A DNA stretch of 64,000 nucleotides. It comes from Basidiobolus meristosporus CBS 931.73 (taxonomy: Eukaryota > Basidiobolomycota > Basidiobolomycetes > Basidiobolales > Basidiobolaceae). The stretch covers positions 1 to 64,000 of the forward strand of contig MCFE01000306.1 of NCBI GenBank assembly GCA_002104905.1, in the 5' to 3' direction. The position numbers and the translations under genes were made by a program. Positions 21,940 to 33,615 of the stretch are shown one piece after another. The first letter of the stretch is position 1. Every line of letters starts with the position of its first letter. The notes beneath the pieces were generated by a model. The model was not told the DNA's origin. It made no database searches and saw only the letters and a program-made list of their open reading frames with translations.

Positions 21940-22323
21940 ATGGCCCGTTACCTACTACTGGTGGTTGTATTCCTTGCTACAAGCACTTCACTAGCCACCC
22001 TGGATGCCACCATATTCCGCATTGCCAAGATCTTTCCAGCAAACGACACAGTCTATCATACACATAATGCGAGCCTCTGGAAGCAGTTTGGAAGGCAGAG
22101 GCGGGATGTAATAGAGTTGAATTCTGGTGGTCGTAGAGTTGCTCAGAGTCGTGCTCTCCCTATAGCTAAGAACTGTATTCGGTGCTATGGTACCTACTTC
22201 TTATTTCCGGACTTGGAGGAGATGGCGAGGCCACATTTGAAAACCAGCGCTCTCTTGAGCAGAAGTAGAATTATACCTGAGAGATCCCACATTGCCCGAG
22301 CAAGAAACCACCTCCACTCCTAG
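21940..22323 (+). CDS. Small secreted orphan protein, 127 aa
   Basis: Single exon with ATG in a good context. Residues 1-19 form a clear signal peptide (Met-Ala-Arg, a Leu/Val-rich core, then T-S-L-A). The mature part is basic, with dibasic or polybasic sites (RQRRD, GGRR) that could be processed by a Kex2-type protease. It contains one C-x2-C pair (CIRCYG) and an Arg/His-rich C-terminus. I recognise no family. Secretion is inferred from the signal peptide. Without introns or a homologue the model is moderate; a chance reading frame is possible. Confidence 0.45.
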   Translation: MARYLLLVVVFLATSTSLATLDATIFRIAKIFPANDTVYHTHNASLWKQFGRQRRDVIELNSGGRRVAQSRALPIAKNCIRCYGTYFLFPDLEEMARPHLKTSALLSRSRIIPERSHIARARNHLHS

Positions 22324-22756
22324 TGATCTTCCCGGTTTAGGGTATCAGTGCACGAAGTGTAGTTCGGCAGTTTGAATCCAGCCGCTTGTAACAATCATAA
22401 GCGTGACTGCAAGGAGCCCAGTATTGAAAAAGGGTAGATCATTAACTTGCGACATAGTCTATTGTTGGATCGCGCGAATAGCGTGGTACGAAACGGAAGG
22501 TAGCATAAACGATCGAAGTATAACAAACTGTTCCGTTAGTAAGCCATTTCCCAACAATGTGACCCTGCTTCCATGTATCAATTTTGTATTGCCGAGGTTG
22601 GTTCTTTAACACGGAAAAATTCCACTGGACCAGCGCTTTTTTATTCTTTGATGATATGAAGTGGGAATAATTAAGGTATATAATACAGATCTAGAATAGC
22701 AAGGGTGCGTCGCTTGCAAGCTATATCATTTACAACAAACCGATTGGAAGGGATAT
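22324..22756. other. Intergenic between secreted orphan and F-box gene
   Basis: No gene seen. It contains the 3' flank of the minus-strand F-box gene. Confidence 0.55.
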
Positions 22757-24527
22757 TCACAGTCGTCGGGTAAAACCAGCTGGATAATCAACTCGAATGT
22801 AGTGGTCATTGATAAGGGCCAGCATATTGCTCGACAGACTTTGTGTAGTGCGTGAGTATCGTGTTACAGAGAGTTTTGTTAGCTTCAGGCAAGTGTTCAT
22901 GAGATTGGTAACAGCAGGATCGGTTACACCTGGCTGATCCGTAATTATCAACTCACGCAAATTGTAGCCGTACTGGGCAATTTGGGCAAGAATACTGTCC
23001 CTCATAGGGAGGTGAGATAAGTTTAGCCGTTCTAGCTGATTACCATGCTGCGATAGAAACGTACTAAAGCTATCACTAAAGTTTGGCCGACTAGACAACT
23101 TAGCAAACCCAAGACATTGAAGCCTATGGCAATTCTCAAAAATGCTCTGCAGCCCTGCTTGAGTCACCTCAGTATCACTGACATCCAGGTGCCGTAACTT
23201 GTATCCATAGCTATGTGCAATGGCATGAATAGAGTCATCCTTGATGTTCGTACTTGCGAGGGACAACTTCTCCAAAGAGGCACAATGTTGCGCAATGGAA
23301 TCACCAATGTGCGGAGGGAGGAATGCACCGACTAGAGTGAGATCCTCCAGATGATGACCAACTCTGGCGAACAGACTATCCCATGACTCATAGGTGAAAA
23401 GGTTCCTGTACGAGATGCAGCTCAGATCGAGTCGTTTAAGCTTAGGCGATAGTGATTCGGCAAGGGACTGAACGATACTGTTGTTCAATCTTACACCTGA
23501 CAATTTTAACTTCTCAAGGCTGTAGAAGGATTTAAACAAGTTTCGAGTAAACCGTTCCGAGTAGATTGGCCAATCATTAAAGAAAATCATCGAAAACTCC
23601 TTTAGTTGACCCGCATAATTGTGTTGGAGATCTCTACAAAATTCATCCAGTAGCTCATCACCCAAGCCGGAAAAAGTACTCAGACTAAGCACGGTAATCT
23701 CTGGGCAGTACTTGGCAAGCGTTCTCACGATACACCTAGGGGTATAACGAGAGTCAACACCAAATTTCTTCAGCTTGGGGAATCTCGCCAACAGTATCTC
23801 CAATATAGCCATATCGAATTCTATCCCGAAGGTAAAGAAGGCAGACTTGATGTTTGGAAGGGTGGGGATCGACTCCAGGACCGATAAATCCATCTGAAGG
23901 TCTTCCTGTTGGGGAGCCTTGAATACGACTCCTACCTTGGCCAGATGCTTCAATGAGCTCAAAACCGACGTTAGTCTGGATAGGCCATCTGTACTGAGTT
24001 CGATGCTGAGCTCGTTGACTTCCTCAAGCTGCCCCATGTAATCAAGGCAGTCCAAGGAGATCTCAGAGTTCCCTGGATACAGAGGAAGATGAAGTGCCCG
24101 CAGGTTCAGAAGAGACGAAAGCAGTGTTGACACACTGGCAAGGGTTTCTGGCCTGTATTCAGATAATTCCAGCCTAAATACAAGGTTGGAGACTATAAGA
24201 GATTAAGTGTTGGTACGTGATCCATTCGAAATCAGAGATTCGGGTCTTACGTGGTGGACTCTCGTCAACGATCCTTTTGAATGACATCAAGTGTTTGTGG
24301 GAGGCAAAATACGGAGAGTGCCATAGGTATGGCATGACTAGAAAGTACCATGACCTGTCAACCAGACAGCAAGAGTGAAGTTGATGAGTATCGTGCTGCA
24401 GGTACGAAAACACTTGGGACCAGATCTCCGGGGAGAACTTCAATGGTTGCAAGGAAGCATCCAGCATCATTAGAGATTGAAGAGAAGGAGCAATATAATA
24501 CGGTGAACGGAGTGGAGGCCCAGGCAT
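22757..24527 (-). CDS. F-box and leucine-rich-repeat protein
   Basis: Two-exon minus-strand model: 24527-24251 and 24192-22757, intron of 58 bp (1713 nt, 570 aa). The start is ATG at 24527; an upstream in-frame GTG is not used. Residues ~30-70 fit an F-box (LKFSPEIWSQVFSYL ... CLVDRSWYFLVMPYLWHSP). The remainder is a run of amino-acid-type LRRs with repeating 'L-x-x-L-x-L-x-x-x' strands, for example LERLNLSHLPM and LRHLDVSDTEVT. Such proteins are substrate receptors of SCF ubiquitin ligases: the F-box binds Skp1 and the LRR arc binds the target. The substrate cannot be told. This style of large LRR F-box family is common in early-diverging fungi. Confidence 0.9.
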
Positions 24528-27500
24528 TTTATACTCCACGACGGCTGATCACTGTGCACAGAAACCTGGCTGCTCGCACCGTATCTGAGAAATGGAGATT
24601 GCTTGGTGAAATTAGAGTGGGACCGATTTGAAATAGCAAACAACCCTGTAGGTGATCCAAATCAGATCGCTTATCACCATATCATGAAACATTTGGAAAT
24701 GAAATGGCATTGAGCAGTAGAGAAATGATGAAGCAGTCATGAGGCAGTCTCATTTTGACTAATTCCATAAAAATAGGAATGTAATGTTTGGATAAAGGAG
24801 CAGTTCAGGTTGGTGAACTGATTTTCCCATCTAATCGATGACAATGTATAAGTATACGGATACCAAGGCATCCTTCAACTAATCATGGCCCTGCTGTCAC
24901 GTTACCATGATCATAGATAGTCCCAATGATTTACTCCGATATGGAAATTGACATGATCAAACTTCTTGGGATTCTCTTGGATACGGCCAACGAGTGTGGC
25001 AATGTAAGAGCTCTAGGGCCCGCAATGCATCAGTGAAGGGACTGCCAAGGGTTGCGTGCATTCCACCAGGCAACGCGATACCCGCGGCAGAGAGGCGACT
25101 ACCTATGGGCACAAACTACGCTTGGTGCCCTGTTTCTCGCTTGCCGAAGCCGCACCTGGTGAATGAAGTATCGTCCACCATCAAACTTGTCACCAAGTCA
25201 CAGCTGCACCATAGACGGTGGCACAAATACTAACTTGGACCAACTCTAAAGGAAGGCCCGCCTTATCCGATATATCATGGTGACCGGATTACCCCAAGTT
25301 AACCGGTGATATCAATAAGACGCATCCCACTCACGAGATCTAGTCCTGGCATCCATGATTGGCCTGAAACTCGCTAGTTAATTTTCAGCTCGCTCAGGTG
25401 ATGAGTGCCCCTGGTTTTCTCCTTATTCCTTGGAACTCCTGCTGTTCTGCGCAATCCCATTGATAAAAATGAAACCATCAAGTGCATCGATAACCAACTG
25501 GTCGCCAACAACAGGCTGATCTAGATATGCAATGCTGATATGCAGCCAAAGCCAAAGGCCCTATCGACGTATCTCTGGCATGTCCAATCTGAACCGCATC
25601 CCCCCAAATTGCTCGTCTAGGCAGGTATGAGTTGTAAAGCGGGGTCAGAGCATATCCATAGTTGTCATCCTTTCGTCGGTATGGTCTTACTCAGTCGACA
25701 GAAACCATACATCCATTGGCAGCACGGAAAGAGCGGCAACAAGCACCGTACCCATGATTGTTAACTAGAGTAGCACCGGGCCAAGTAACTCTCCTCATAA
25801 GCTTACATCAATCTTCACATGAGTCAACCGCTTATCGTGAATCAAACTTCGTCAAGTCACATTCCATGCTTATGTAATATCCGGTCATATCAGATGGTCA
25901 GGTTCCAACCATCTGGAGGATGTGGTCAAGAAGTGAAGGAATTACATTCACATGTTTGCGGATTCGCGGGGAGCCGATATCTTGAAGACCGTGACACGGA
26001 TAAATCACCACGCGAAATCCACAGGAATTGGCTGCCATGACAACTCGTGACTGTGGTTGCCATCAATATGATTATTGTACGGGCCTCCGTCATGGGTTCA
26101 TCTCCTCGATTCCCATGGAGTTTAAGCCGGATATCAATGAAATCTCCTGAACGACTATTCAACTATTGACACACAACATCGACGACCCAACTCCTCGTAA
26201 CAAGCCACCTGCAATATCACCTCCCTAGCTTGCGAACCGGACGAGATCTGGAGATTTTGGTCATGTGACTCGGATTGGTTGATAGGGTTGGCATTGGCAG
26301 TCAGCTTTCGGGAAAACTGCCAACTGGAGGCACCTAGGGGCAGATGCACATTTCTATATTTGAGAACATATCACGTAACATCCACCTCCGAATATTGCAA
26401 CGATGGAGTCTGGTACTACTCCTGGCTGCAGTATATCATTATTCCTGGATCTGGTGCAACTACGCCATGGGGCGGTCATTTTCTCGGTTTCGCAGATGCT
26501 ATCATCCAACCCCTGGCCTCTTTTCGGGAATCGGATTGCATGATGGGATAGGTGAGGCGGTGGATACGAGCTGACCAGTTCTCACTCTGCACTGCAGAGC
26601 GCCCAATAACTTGGCCGGTTGGCATTTGTACCCTCAGATGTAGCACCGGAATGGAACCATCCATTGTGGCCTTAGTGTCCGGAAACGGGAAATCCACTCT
26701 TGCTAGGATGACATAGGTTGGATGCGAAGTGTGGATTGTCGTACCGATTTTCATGGATCTTGGAGATATTCCAAGGCAGGGAGAACCAAGAGTTGTCCAA
26801 ACCTGGCAAATATATCCTTAGAGGTTGAGCAGGCGTATATCTGAAGCAAAGCGAGGGATCAGGTCTTACCGATAGGGACATCGATTGCCTACGGCCTTTT
26901 TGTCGGCTCTTCTGGGCCATACACTTGGCTATACTTGCAACCCCTCTACGTGTTATTCAGATTGGTGGGATGCGCTGGACATGTCGCCTTGCGGTGATCC
27001 ATCCAGGATCAAGTGGAAACCCAGGTTATTTGGCGGGGTGATGTATTGTGCATGACGCTTTCCGAGAATGAATTTCTCAGTTGAACGGAAATCTCAGTAC
27101 GATGGTCACTTAAATAACCAATGCAAGGTCAAGTGGCGGAGCTTTCCAGCACTGACACAAGAAGCTCAGGGCGTACTAACAGCACTAAACGCCCTCATCG
27201 ATCTCTACCCTTATTCTTCAGCTTCCTCTCCTTGCGCCCCGAATCTCAGAAGGGAGGGATGGAAAGTGGATTGGATGTATGATTATCAGGCTGCTAGGCA
27301 TATCGAGAAGCGGAAATATGAGATGAATATCATTGCTTTATGGGCTGGGTGGAGATAACAGTACTCTTGGCCGTCTTGAATTGCACATGTAATTTGAATT
27401 CCGTTGCAGAGAATCACATTTATCTTGATTCCATACTAAACTTGGTGAAATCTTTCACGATTGCGGAAATACCGCGGGCATAGGAAAGCCACTTGGAGCT

Positions 27501-27800
27501 TGGCACGCATCTCCCCACAATCAATCATCTACACAGCCTTTGATGCTCCATCGGAAATTTAGATCTCATATTTCCACCAAGTGTGGCTCATAATGAGTTG
27601 AAAATCTATTACTTCATCGTTAATTCTCGAGGTGGTAGCATACATTCCCCAATGCAGAGCCACATGATTCACCAACTCCATTGCTGGTTTTCCCATTTGA
27701 AATTGTAGTTGACCATATTCTTCTCGTATCTTGTCCATGAAAGTCTCCCTTACACGCGGAAACTATCTAAATCATATCTTTCTGTTGTGATCTTTTACTA
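24528..27800. other. 3.3-kb gene-poor stretch, possible minus-strand fossils
   Basis: No intact gene. Minus-strand open pieces at about 26476-26754 (THPTYVILARVDFPFPDT-like) and 25926-26162 (IDIRLKLHGNRGDEP) read like protein text interrupted by stops, suggesting a decayed gene. Confidence 0.35.
25926..26162 (-). pseudogene. Exon-like fossil, possible arrestin-like family
   Basis: An open minus-strand piece contains DIRLKLHGNRGDEP. It shares the pattern 'hydrophobic-x-I-x-(F/L)-(H)-G' with fragments at 31.8 and 33.1 kb. Arrestin-like N-domains have a comparable strand, but this rests on a short pattern only. Confidence 0.2.
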
Positions 27801-29189
27801 TGGTGCTAAATTATTGATTGACAACGCCCCTGAAGTTGGTTTACCAGTGGAATGTGAATCACTGGCTATTTACACCAGATTCTGAGCAGTATGGACTGTG
27901 ATTTGATTAGTACAAGGTGTTGGAATGTTGTTTGCCAAACTTGCAGTCATTGATTATAAAAACATTGCTGTTTATTGTAAATCTTATGTTTGTCCACAAC
28001 ACTGACTTTTCCACAAACTTTAGCATCTCTAACCTAACTGTTGCCTGAAGTTTACCCTACATATGTGCAAGTAGCCATAATATGGTACTGCTGAGAGCAG
28101 TTAGAAGACCCAAAGATTGACAGACCTATCATCAAAGCCTTTGTTAATATCAAAATCTCAAATACCCTCAACATTGAGCCCCAAGAAAAATCAATAAAGG
28201 TCAGCACAACACCATTGCAATATCAACAGATTTCCAAGTTTCTCTAAACTAACATCTCTCTACATCTCAGGCTCTAGCTGTTTGGCAGACAAGACAATCT
28301 ATTTTCAGGGGGGAGGGTAGGCTAAATAATATTCACACCATATTTGGTATCAGCTATCCAATACTTACACCAGAAATTGTAACTGAAAATTTGAAGGAAA
28401 ATCAATAGTTGAATACTAGCAAAATATCTGATGAGTTTAAGTTTGATATCTTTCACAGAGGTTGCCAGTATTTATTGCAAACACTACTGAAATAGGTGCT
28501 GGGCCTTACTCTGCTTGCAGAAGGCCAGGACATATGGAAACTGCTTAGCCAAATATTGTGAAAACAACAGGGCTCTTGCCAAGATGATGAAAGAAGTATG
28601 CTAAGCCAGAGAAACTTATTGAATAGTAGATTTTAATGAAGCAAATTGCTGAGTGTGGTGCAGGGGTCAATATTTGTATGGTGTATAGGGGCTTTTATGG
28701 ATCAGTATAGTTTGAGTTCTATTGGATGTTTCAACAGAAATAAATAAAAGCACAGTATGCATCAAAGTCAAAGCCCCAGTGGAGCCAGTAAGTAAAGAAT
28801 GTGAAGAGGCAATAGCCAATTGGTGTACACAAATGTAGTGGATTGAGTTTTTGGGATCAGGAAGTGAGAGAAAGGCAGTTAACCAATCAAATGCAACTTA
28901 GAAACCATTGAAGTGAATATTTTTGACAAAGTTGTTTGGAAATTCAGAGTGCATTCTTTCCAACAGTTTTTTTTGGTGCCCTAGTTGCATCAATACCACT
29001 AGGTTGTGGAATTTTAGTTTTATGATGGCCTTTGGCTGGGATCATTACAGTTATTTCTCATAGGATATGTTTTAGGCTACTGCAATGAGGGCAATCCCTA
29101 TAAGCTTTACAACACCAAAGAATAGAAGCTGATAAATCTGGTAGATGCCTTATTTGATAAGATTTTGAAATTCTCACAAAAGATGATAT
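27801..29189. mobile_element. AT-rich transposon relic region
   Basis: CG-poor, AT-rich sequence unlike the host flanks. It includes a diverged copy of the DNA-transposon gene B end (28560-29000). The rest is too decayed to classify. Confidence 0.5.
28560..29000 (+). mobile_element. Diverged copy of the DNA-transposon second-gene 3' end
   Basis: The + strand here matches the minus strand of about 50100-50560. Shared words include GAGTGTGGTGCAGGGG versus GAGTGTGGAGCTGGGC, GGGGCTTTTATG versus GGGACTTTTATG, AGAAATAAATAAA versus GGAAATAAATCAA, and ACCAATCAAATGCAACTTA versus ACCAATCAAAAGCAACTTA. It therefore comes from another insertion of the same element family, here broken by stops. Confidence 0.65.
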
Positions 29190-29532
29190 TGTTGCAAGAG
29201 TTTTGGAGATATTGGCAGTGATTGGGAGAACAAGTAGATTATGTGGTCTTCAACTAATGATTTATTGAATGTAAAGCAGTATTATACTTTTACATAATCT
29301 TGGCATAGCAAACATATAGAACATGATTAGGAAGGTCCCAAGAGCATGTATGCATAGTTTGTGATTATTTGGATAACTTTGAGAATTTTCATGCCCTAGG
29401 TACCTGATGTTTTGGTAAAAATACTCCAAGTAAATCCCAACAAGGAATTTGGTCAGTCACTTCAATTATTACCTACCAATCTTAGAAAATACAAAGTCAG
29501 GTGAATATTTTGATGGAATTACGAGTTTTACA
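29190..29532 (-). mobile_element. Solo copia LTR (minus orientation), about 343 bp
   Basis: Read on the minus strand it starts TGTAAAACTCGTAATTCCA, runs through the shared LTR words (CCAAATTCCTTGTTGGGATTTACTTGG, split here for length into CCAAATTCCTTG and GGGATTTACTTGG; ATGTAAAAGTATAA; AATAAATCATTAG) and ends CTCTTGCAACA. The TG...CA termini and length fit the LTRs at 45487 and 46305. GATAT lies directly left and again 3 nt from the right end, a possible target-site trace. Confidence 0.8.
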
Positions 29533-29689
29533 ATGGATATTAGATGATGATAGAAATCCAATCTCAAGTCCACCAAACTATTAAAGATAAGTTTACAAAA
29601 CTATCAGTTAAAGACAAGCCTAAATATCTTGGATTACATTCAGGTATAGTTATATAACTATTTGTTTAGTGGGAGCGTTATGTACTTGG

Positions 29690-29860
29690 AGCTAAGCCTA
29701 AGCTTTTACCTAGCAAAGTCACTTAGATTGTAGTCTACAAATCTCAGAGCTTTTTGTTCAAATCCCTTGCTGGGACTTATTTGGAATATTGTTACCAAAA
29801 TATCATGTACCTAGGACATGAGAATCCTTTAAGCTGTCCAAAGACTTTGCACATATGTTC
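29690..29860 (+). mobile_element. Copia LTR fragment (plus orientation)
   Basis: Matches the left half of the copia LTR (AAGTCACTTAGAT, GGGACTTATTTGGAATATT, ACCAAAATATCATGTACC, TGTCCAAAGACTTTGCACA) and then breaks off into unrelated host-like sequence near 29865. Confidence 0.7.
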
Positions 29861-31697
29861 CTGCGGGAGGTCTAGCGATTGCTAAAATTTATTTGGGTCT
29901 GGGGCCTTTATCCACCTCAAACAAATTGCGTGTTAATCAAATCCAACCTGTTGCAATTATATATCCTTATTTCGAATCAACGCCAAGTCATGGAATATTC
30001 AGCGTGATAGGTCAATTTAATGTGATGAAACCAGAAACACCTAGCAAAATGCTAAACCATGAATGTTCAAGAATGGAGTCAACCGGGATCCGGGGATTTC
30101 TCGGCAATAAGTGAAATTAATCACCGATTAATCACAAGTAGATACACATAGAAATTGATGGGTGATGGAGAAAATCAGGTGATCGAGTAACCTCGTGTTA
30201 TCGCGAGGGAATAACAGTAACAAGTGTCACCAAGGAGGGATAACAATCCTAGACTGCTTTTATCAACGCTAACTAATTGAAAACCTTAATTCGAACTCGG
30301 GTTAATCTCAACGCCATATTTGATTCTCAAGAACCAAGCTATCAATCAATCCATTTTTGGCAGAGCGAACAGTGTGTCCAGCAGCCTAGAGTAGCAACTC
30401 CAATAATTGCTATGTTACACAAATCCTCAATCGTAATTGTCTGTAGGCTGATAAGAACTTCCTTGCATGATCTCAATGCACTGTACTTCCGGTCGTTGGA
30501 ACTCGAAAAGAGTTGGAAATAGAAATGTTCGGAATATTCGAGGAGTGTATGATTGGCTTTTCGGCACATTGAGCTTAGATTCCCAAGACACAAGGGAATA
30601 GTGTTTGATTATATTGGAAAATGAATGGATGCGTATCTGGTAACTCTGTCAGAAATTTTCCACCTGCGTGCATCAGCAATTTGGAAGAGCTAACATTCCA
30701 TGAGCAAGCTTGGCCTCTCGATTTATTTGTGTCTGTACCAAACCAAACGTTTTATATCGTCTGCATGGACATGCATACCAACAGTGTTCTAAAGGATCGG
30801 TTCGTTGACTTTGAACAGCCAAAGTGAGATCAAAAGATAACCACTCCAACAGATCCCAGATTGTACCTGTGGGCATTTTAGAGTGATGAAACGCTTTGAG
30901 ATTATTCCACTCTGCCCAGCCGGTGGTAGGGTGCCGGCTGTCGGATGGCATGAGTTAATTGTGTAGAGATATTCCACATGTTTGGCCATTGTTCCAAGGA
31001 AATAATCCATAGTTTCTCATCCGAGGGTTAGATGTACATTGATCCACACAAGGCATTTGGGAGAAAAATCCACTCATTGGCTCAGATGGTATGTTCATTG
31101 TGCCTGTTCAGAGGTTTCAAAGTTGTGCACACCCTCGGGATGGTCAATTGTACATAGGAATGGGCAGTGGAGGTATGTATTATGGATTGTGCGCTTGCAA
31201 TTCAATAATAGACACAGCAAAGCATGGTAATCGTGATGTTTTGTTCTCCCGCATTGGAAGTTTTGATTAGCCGAGTGCCATCTCTGGCACACTTCGGGAT
31301 CAGTGCATGTACCTAACTCGGGTTACTATCTGCCGCAACAGCAGACCAACCGGTCAGTTATTGTGCAGGACCCAAACAATATGATTTAATTGGAAAGATA
31401 GACGCCAGGCTTATGACTTCTCTTACAGTGTCAGTGAATACGTTGCATGGCTCTAGATTGCACTCCAGACTGCGGCATTTTTACCGTTGTTGTAGGTAGA
31501 AGAAACTACCGGTAAGATTCATAATAGGAAAGAAGCCGTGGCTTTTAGGCAAGGGCTTGCACATCTGTAACTCAATGGCACCATTTGGGAAACCACCAGA
31601 ACAAATTTGCTAAAATGGAAATTCGTATCGAGTATTTTATGACTATTTCCTCCATTTATATCCACCCATCAACAACGTAACCCAAAGCCACCTACAG

Positions 31698-31958
31698 TTA
31701 CTCAAATGTTACAGAGAATATGGGGTTGATGGACCCAATGGTAGTATCTGCACCATGGAATTTGATGTAAAACCTGTGCGCCATATGTAATCGCTTGGCC
31801 AGAAGGGCTATTATTGTTGAATTGATGTTCCCACACACAGCCAACTCCTGGGTTACTGGATGAGATGACGAGTGTATTCCCACGGATTTGTCAATTTTTG
31901 TTTTGACGCTTTCATTATTTGGCACCTGTTGGTATATGTAGATAGAATACTGTTGCAT
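31698..31958 (-). pseudogene. Exon-like fossil with KFHGADTT motif
   Basis: The minus-strand frame reads FYIKFHGADTTIG, close in pattern to INIAFHGGDATM at 33.1 kb. It resembles the central strand of fungal arrestin-like N-domains. No full gene was recovered. Confidence 0.25.
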
Positions 31959-32811
31959 GTGAGCCGGCGCTCCTGCTCAGCTCGACTGTTCTTTCATGAA
32001 AGAAAAAAATCCCGTCCTATACGATGCCGTATGTCTGCTGTTGCTACAACCACGCCGTTTTGTTGGAGATCAAGGGTGGAATACGGAAATGCATCCTAAA
32101 TGAAGTGTCATCTTAGAATGGATTTTGAGATTGTGGGGGAGCGGTGGGAAACGATATGCGTAATTCTTATGCACCCACCATTTCTTAACAGGATTGGGCC
32201 CAAACTGGAGTTCGAAACGTAACTGCCTCAAAGAGGCATGTTTATTGAAACGTTACGCTAATAGATTGCAGTTTCAATCGAGTGTGTAAATGAAGTAAAA
32301 GTGAGTACACATGCAACGAATACTGATCCATCAAGCGAAGGTCCCTTGGCCAACCGCTCTCCTTCTTATGAGACCTCTGAAACCTCAACTAATCTGGCCA
32401 AATACCGCGGCTAGCCAAGGTACCTTCTTGCCATATTTGATAACGACACAGCTGCTGCCCAATGTTGGGGTATACGGCACTGAGCTCACCCACCTTTCTG
32501 CACGCAAACACTTCATCCATCAATGGCGTGAGGTCATCCAGATTGGTATGAAGCCTGTTGTGACCCACAGTGATCGGTTCTTGATCAGACAAGTTGTGTC
32601 AACCACAAGGCCGACCAAGTTCTACATGTATTCAATTTATTGATGATTTCCAGGAATCGTTATGTCATGAGAAAATGATCTCGTCTAATGTATGGGCCCG
32701 ATTAGGCAATCATTCATACCCTATTGTAGAATATAATATATAGAACACATGACCAACTCACCACCATTTGGATGCCACATATTTGGCAGCCGGCAAGCAG
32801 CCCGAACAACC

Positions 32812-33133
32812 TCAAAGTTCTATGCGTACCCTCGGCAATAGGGGGTTTGGTTCATGGCACATATGGTAGAGAGCCCAGCGTACCTCTTCACGCTCGCTTG
32901 ATTCCATGACCTCTGGCTCACCTGGTCTACACATCGTAGTGCCAGAGCGTGGGACTTTGAGAGCAAATAAACCACCATGATGAGGATACCATACACAAGG
33001 AGAATGTTTTCCTCGTCCATGTACCCGATCTGCCACTATATTGAAGCCTTGATAGGTGGGACTTACCAGCCTCTACCAATATTCTCATCATTGTCGCATC
33101 GCCACCATGAAATGCGATATTAATTCCATCCAC
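32812..33133 (-). pseudogene. Two joined exon-like pieces with AFHGGDAT motif
   Basis: A GT/AG intron (about 33066 to 33031) joins two frames cleanly: INIAFHGGDATMMR upstream and VHGRGKHSPCVWYPHHGG downstream, ending in a TGA near 32815. The join suggests a once-real gene. Flanking exons were not found. Confidence 0.3.
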
Positions 33134-33524
33134 CGTAAATACTCGTGTCAGCTTCTATTCCAAACTAGTGCCACTCTATAGCTCCTAAGCAACTTAGCTT
33201 AATCACCTCAACCTCATACATTGTCCTACCATCCACAACACAAGGCTCCTTATTTGGCTGTATGCTCTTGAGGCTGTGCTCATTTTTGTAAGTATCCTTT
33301 AGATTAGCTTTTTCGAATTGTGACAACACTGTAAGCTAAAAACCTTTAGAGTTCTACATTATACCCGGTTTGGAAAAATCCACTTAGACTGGCCAATTAT
33401 GGATGCCGTCTATTCAATTGGCCATTGTCCAACCCGAACTCAGATAGCTCGAAGATTCAGAGAGCTAATGGTGTTTGAGATCATGTGAGGGTGCATCTTA
33501 AACACAATTCCAACAGACCGCAAA

Positions 33525-33532
33525 TATAAAAA
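33525..33532 (+). promoter_or_regulatory. TATA box of the SLC1-type symporter gene
   Basis: TATAAAAA lies 91 bp upstream of the chosen ATG at 33616. Confidence 0.5.
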
Positions 33533-33615
33533 CTCGGCGCGTGTCGTTGAAAAAGCACCAGTTGCTTCATTCACCTTATTTAATATCCAGCAGCCTCAGG
33601 CACCCAGGAAGTACC

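Larger units (their letters stand above)
29871..33524. other. 3.6-kb gene-poor stretch with exon-like fossils
   Basis: CG content is host-like again. Minus-strand pieces at 31698-31958, 32389-32592 and 32812-33133 look coding-like, but no complete gene can be built. A short imperfect inverted repeat lies at about 32217-32256 (GCCTC-aaa-GAGGC centre). Confidence 0.4.
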
